Assembly (NCBI RefSeq): GCF_001938985.1
Contig: NZ_MKIN01000022.1
Location: 806,001-870,000, forward strand
Source of the DNA: Gillisella taibaishanensis
GTDB lineage: Bacteria > Pseudomonadota > Alphaproteobacteria > Rhizobiales > Rhizobiaceae
DNA length: 64,000 bases
Reading direction: 5' to 3'
Part shown: positions 63,087 through 64,000 of the stretch, one piece after another
Layout of the letters: the number at the start of each line of letters is the position of its first letter
How positions within the stretch are numbered: position 1 is the stretch's first letter
Translations under genes and position numbers: made by a program
Notes under the pieces: generated by a model
Told to the model about the DNA's origin: nothing
The model's input: the letters and a program-made list of their open reading frames with translations, nothing else
The model's database searches: none

Positions 63087-63290
63087 CCCCTCTGTCCTGC
63101 CGGACATCTCCCCCTCACGGGGGGGGAGATCGATAAGGATCGGGCTTCTCACTCCACATCATCTCTTCGGCACGATCTTCGTTAAGGCCTGAAAATTCCT
63201 GAGGTTTCAGGAGAAACGAGCGGTCGCCTCCATCCGATCTCCCCCTTGAGGGGGAGATGCCTGGCAAGGCAGAGGGGGATAGACCACGGA
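63087..63290. repeat. Composite inverted repeat, copy 2
   Basis: Left arm CCCCCTCTGTCCTGCCGGAC then ATCTCCCCCTCACGGGGGGG. Right arm GATCTCCCCCTTGAGGGGGA then GATGCCTGGCAAGGCAGAGG. The arms nearly match those of the 55 kb copy; the centre includes TTCCTGAGGTTTCAGGA, a small hairpin. No gene lies between 62970 and 63407. Confidence 0.8.
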
Positions 63291-63351
63291 TAAAACGGTA
63301 GCATCGTGCACTGTGGGCCTGATTACAAAATCCGATAGCAGCTAAAAACGC

Positions 63352-63390
63352 AAAAGCGCCGCGCGTTATCAAACGCGCGGCGCTTTTATT
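63352..63390 (-). terminator. Strong Rho-independent terminator
   Basis: AAAAGCGCCGCGCGTT and AACGCGCGGCGCTTTT form a 16-bp stem around ATCA, with T-rich flanks on both strands. It lies 18 bases after the stop of the minus-strand gene at the right edge. Confidence 0.95.
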
Positions 63391-63407
63391 TTGGTCATGT
63401 CCGGATA

Positions 63408-64000
63408 TCAGCCGCCGCTGCGGCCATTGCCGAGGGCTGCCCATTCCTTGATGACGCTGTCGAAGATCGGCTGGCCGACCGTGCCCTTGTCGAGGGTGAT
63501 CAGCGCCCGGCGACCGTTGCGATAGGTGACGGGAATGTCGATCCATTCGCGACCGCGCAGCAGGTCGACATTGCGAGCAACGACTTCGGCGAAATCGTTG
63601 AAGGCGATCATGAACGTATCGTCGGTGATCTTGGCCGGTACGGCGACGATCGGGTCGCCACGGTCCTGCTCGGATATCTTCATTGCCACGCGCTGAACGC
63701 TGTCGATGCCACCGCCTTCGAAATTCTGCGGCACGGAGAAGACGATTTCCATGAGATGGCTGGCCGGCAGCGAGCTGTCGGTATTGCGCTTGAAGGTGAT
63801 CAGCGCCGTCAGGCCCTTATCCGGAATGGTCAGCTTACCCTGGATTTCAGGTTCGGGCTTGCCGGTGTCGCCGGTCTCGCGCTTGGCCTCCCAGATCACA
63901 TAGCCCTGCGAGGTCGTTGGCGTCGTCTGGCCGAGGCGTTCCTCGTAGAGATAGGCCTTCTGGCCGTTCTCAGGCACGGTAAACGGTGCACCCTGCACTG
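63408..64000 (-). CDS. Conserved alphaproteobacterial protein, C-terminal part
   Basis: About 196 residues are visible and the frame is open to the right edge, so the N-terminus is missing. The visible part is a soluble beta-rich domain (AYLYEERLGQ, ALITFKRNTDSSLPASHLMEIVFSVP, ITDDTFMIAFNDFAEVVARNV, RALITLDKGTVGQPIFDSVIKEW). It looks like the C-terminal domain of a membrane-anchored conserved rhizobial protein; I do not recognise a function. Confidence 0.7.
   Translation of the reverse strand, partial: VQGAPFTVPENGQKAYLYEERLGQTTPTTSQGYVIWEAKRETGDTGKPEPEIQGKLTIPDKGLTALITFKRNTDSSLPASHLMEIVFSVPQNFEGGGIDSVQRVAMKISEQDRGDPIVAVPAKITDDTFMIAFNDFAEVVARNVDLLRGREWIDIPVTYRNGRRALITLDKGTVGQPIFDSVIKEWAALGNGRSGG

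Noticed and set aside
55055-63290. CRISPR array
   Set aside because: The repeats are inverted, few, unequal in spacing and shared with other intergenic regions; no cas genes.

Overview
The window looks like chromosomal DNA of an alphaproteobacterium of the family Rhizobiaceae (Rhizobium/Agrobacterium/Allorhizobium-like). The evidence is the CtrA cell-cycle cluster (sciP, fliJ-like, ctrA, a single receiver, chpT, eipA), an alphaproteobacterial rpoH, an urease operon with a rhizobial GT29-like accessory gene, a bacteriophytochrome with an HWE-type kinase, GANTC-rich and TTAA-N7-TTAA regulatory DNA, and small interspersed palindromic repeats typical of the group. Genus is not resolved.

Layout. 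1-12.1 kb: urease genes on the minus strand (ureD, ureA, DUF1272, ureB, a frameshifted DUF1311 gene, a GT29-like gene, ureC; then, beyond an unrelated block, ureE, ureF and the first 14 codons of ureG at the left edge). The unrelated block (1.5-7.3 kb) holds a diguanylate cyclase, a peroxiredoxin, a glycosyltransferase, an ornithine cyclodeaminase homologue and an AT-rich gene for an M50-like membrane protease. 12.2-14.5 kb: two tandem secreted polyhydroxybutyrate-depolymerase-like esterases. 14.8-21.2 kb: the urea ABC transporter urtABCDE with one extra gene of unknown function. 21.5-24.6 kb: heme oxygenase and bacteriophytochrome, divergent from urtA across two adjacent perfect palindromes. 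24.9-30.7 kb: an LpxO-like hydroxylase, then an NCS1-permease/histidine-kinase/receiver fusion with an eight-cysteine linker and its probable LuxR-type partner. 30.7-33.9 kb: a small membrane protein, an ATPase and an AT-rich 698-residue orphan. 34.1-36.2 kb: minCDE under a perfect CtrA-type box. 36.5-42.1 kb: a branched-chain amino-acid ABC transporter. 42.3-44.4 kb: a TetR regulator and a Bcr-type drug exporter around a double operator. 44.7-48.5 kb: cysC, cysQ, a DUF2793 protein and a polyprenyl-phosphate sugar transferase with its own CtrA box. 49.1-53.8 kb: the CtrA cell-cycle module. 54-64 kb: two coiled-coil/helical proteins, an rRNA/tRNA methyltransferase, rluD, an FAD oxidoreductase, rpoH, an ArsB/NhaD-type permease, an MFS carrier and the C-terminal part of a conserved protein.

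How it fits together. Urea is taken up by Urt and split by urease to ammonia. The transporter-fused kinase and LuxR regulator beside this cluster are good candidates for its sensor; this is inference. The second theme is cell-cycle control: ChpT passes phosphate to CtrA, SciP restrains CtrA, and sites resembling CtrA boxes lie before minC, the sugar transferase, ctrA and eipA.

Most intergenic gaps carry two families of short palindromic repeats. One family repeatedly begins exactly at the stop codon of the neighbouring gene. No tRNA, rRNA, CRISPR array, insertion sequence or phage block was recognised.
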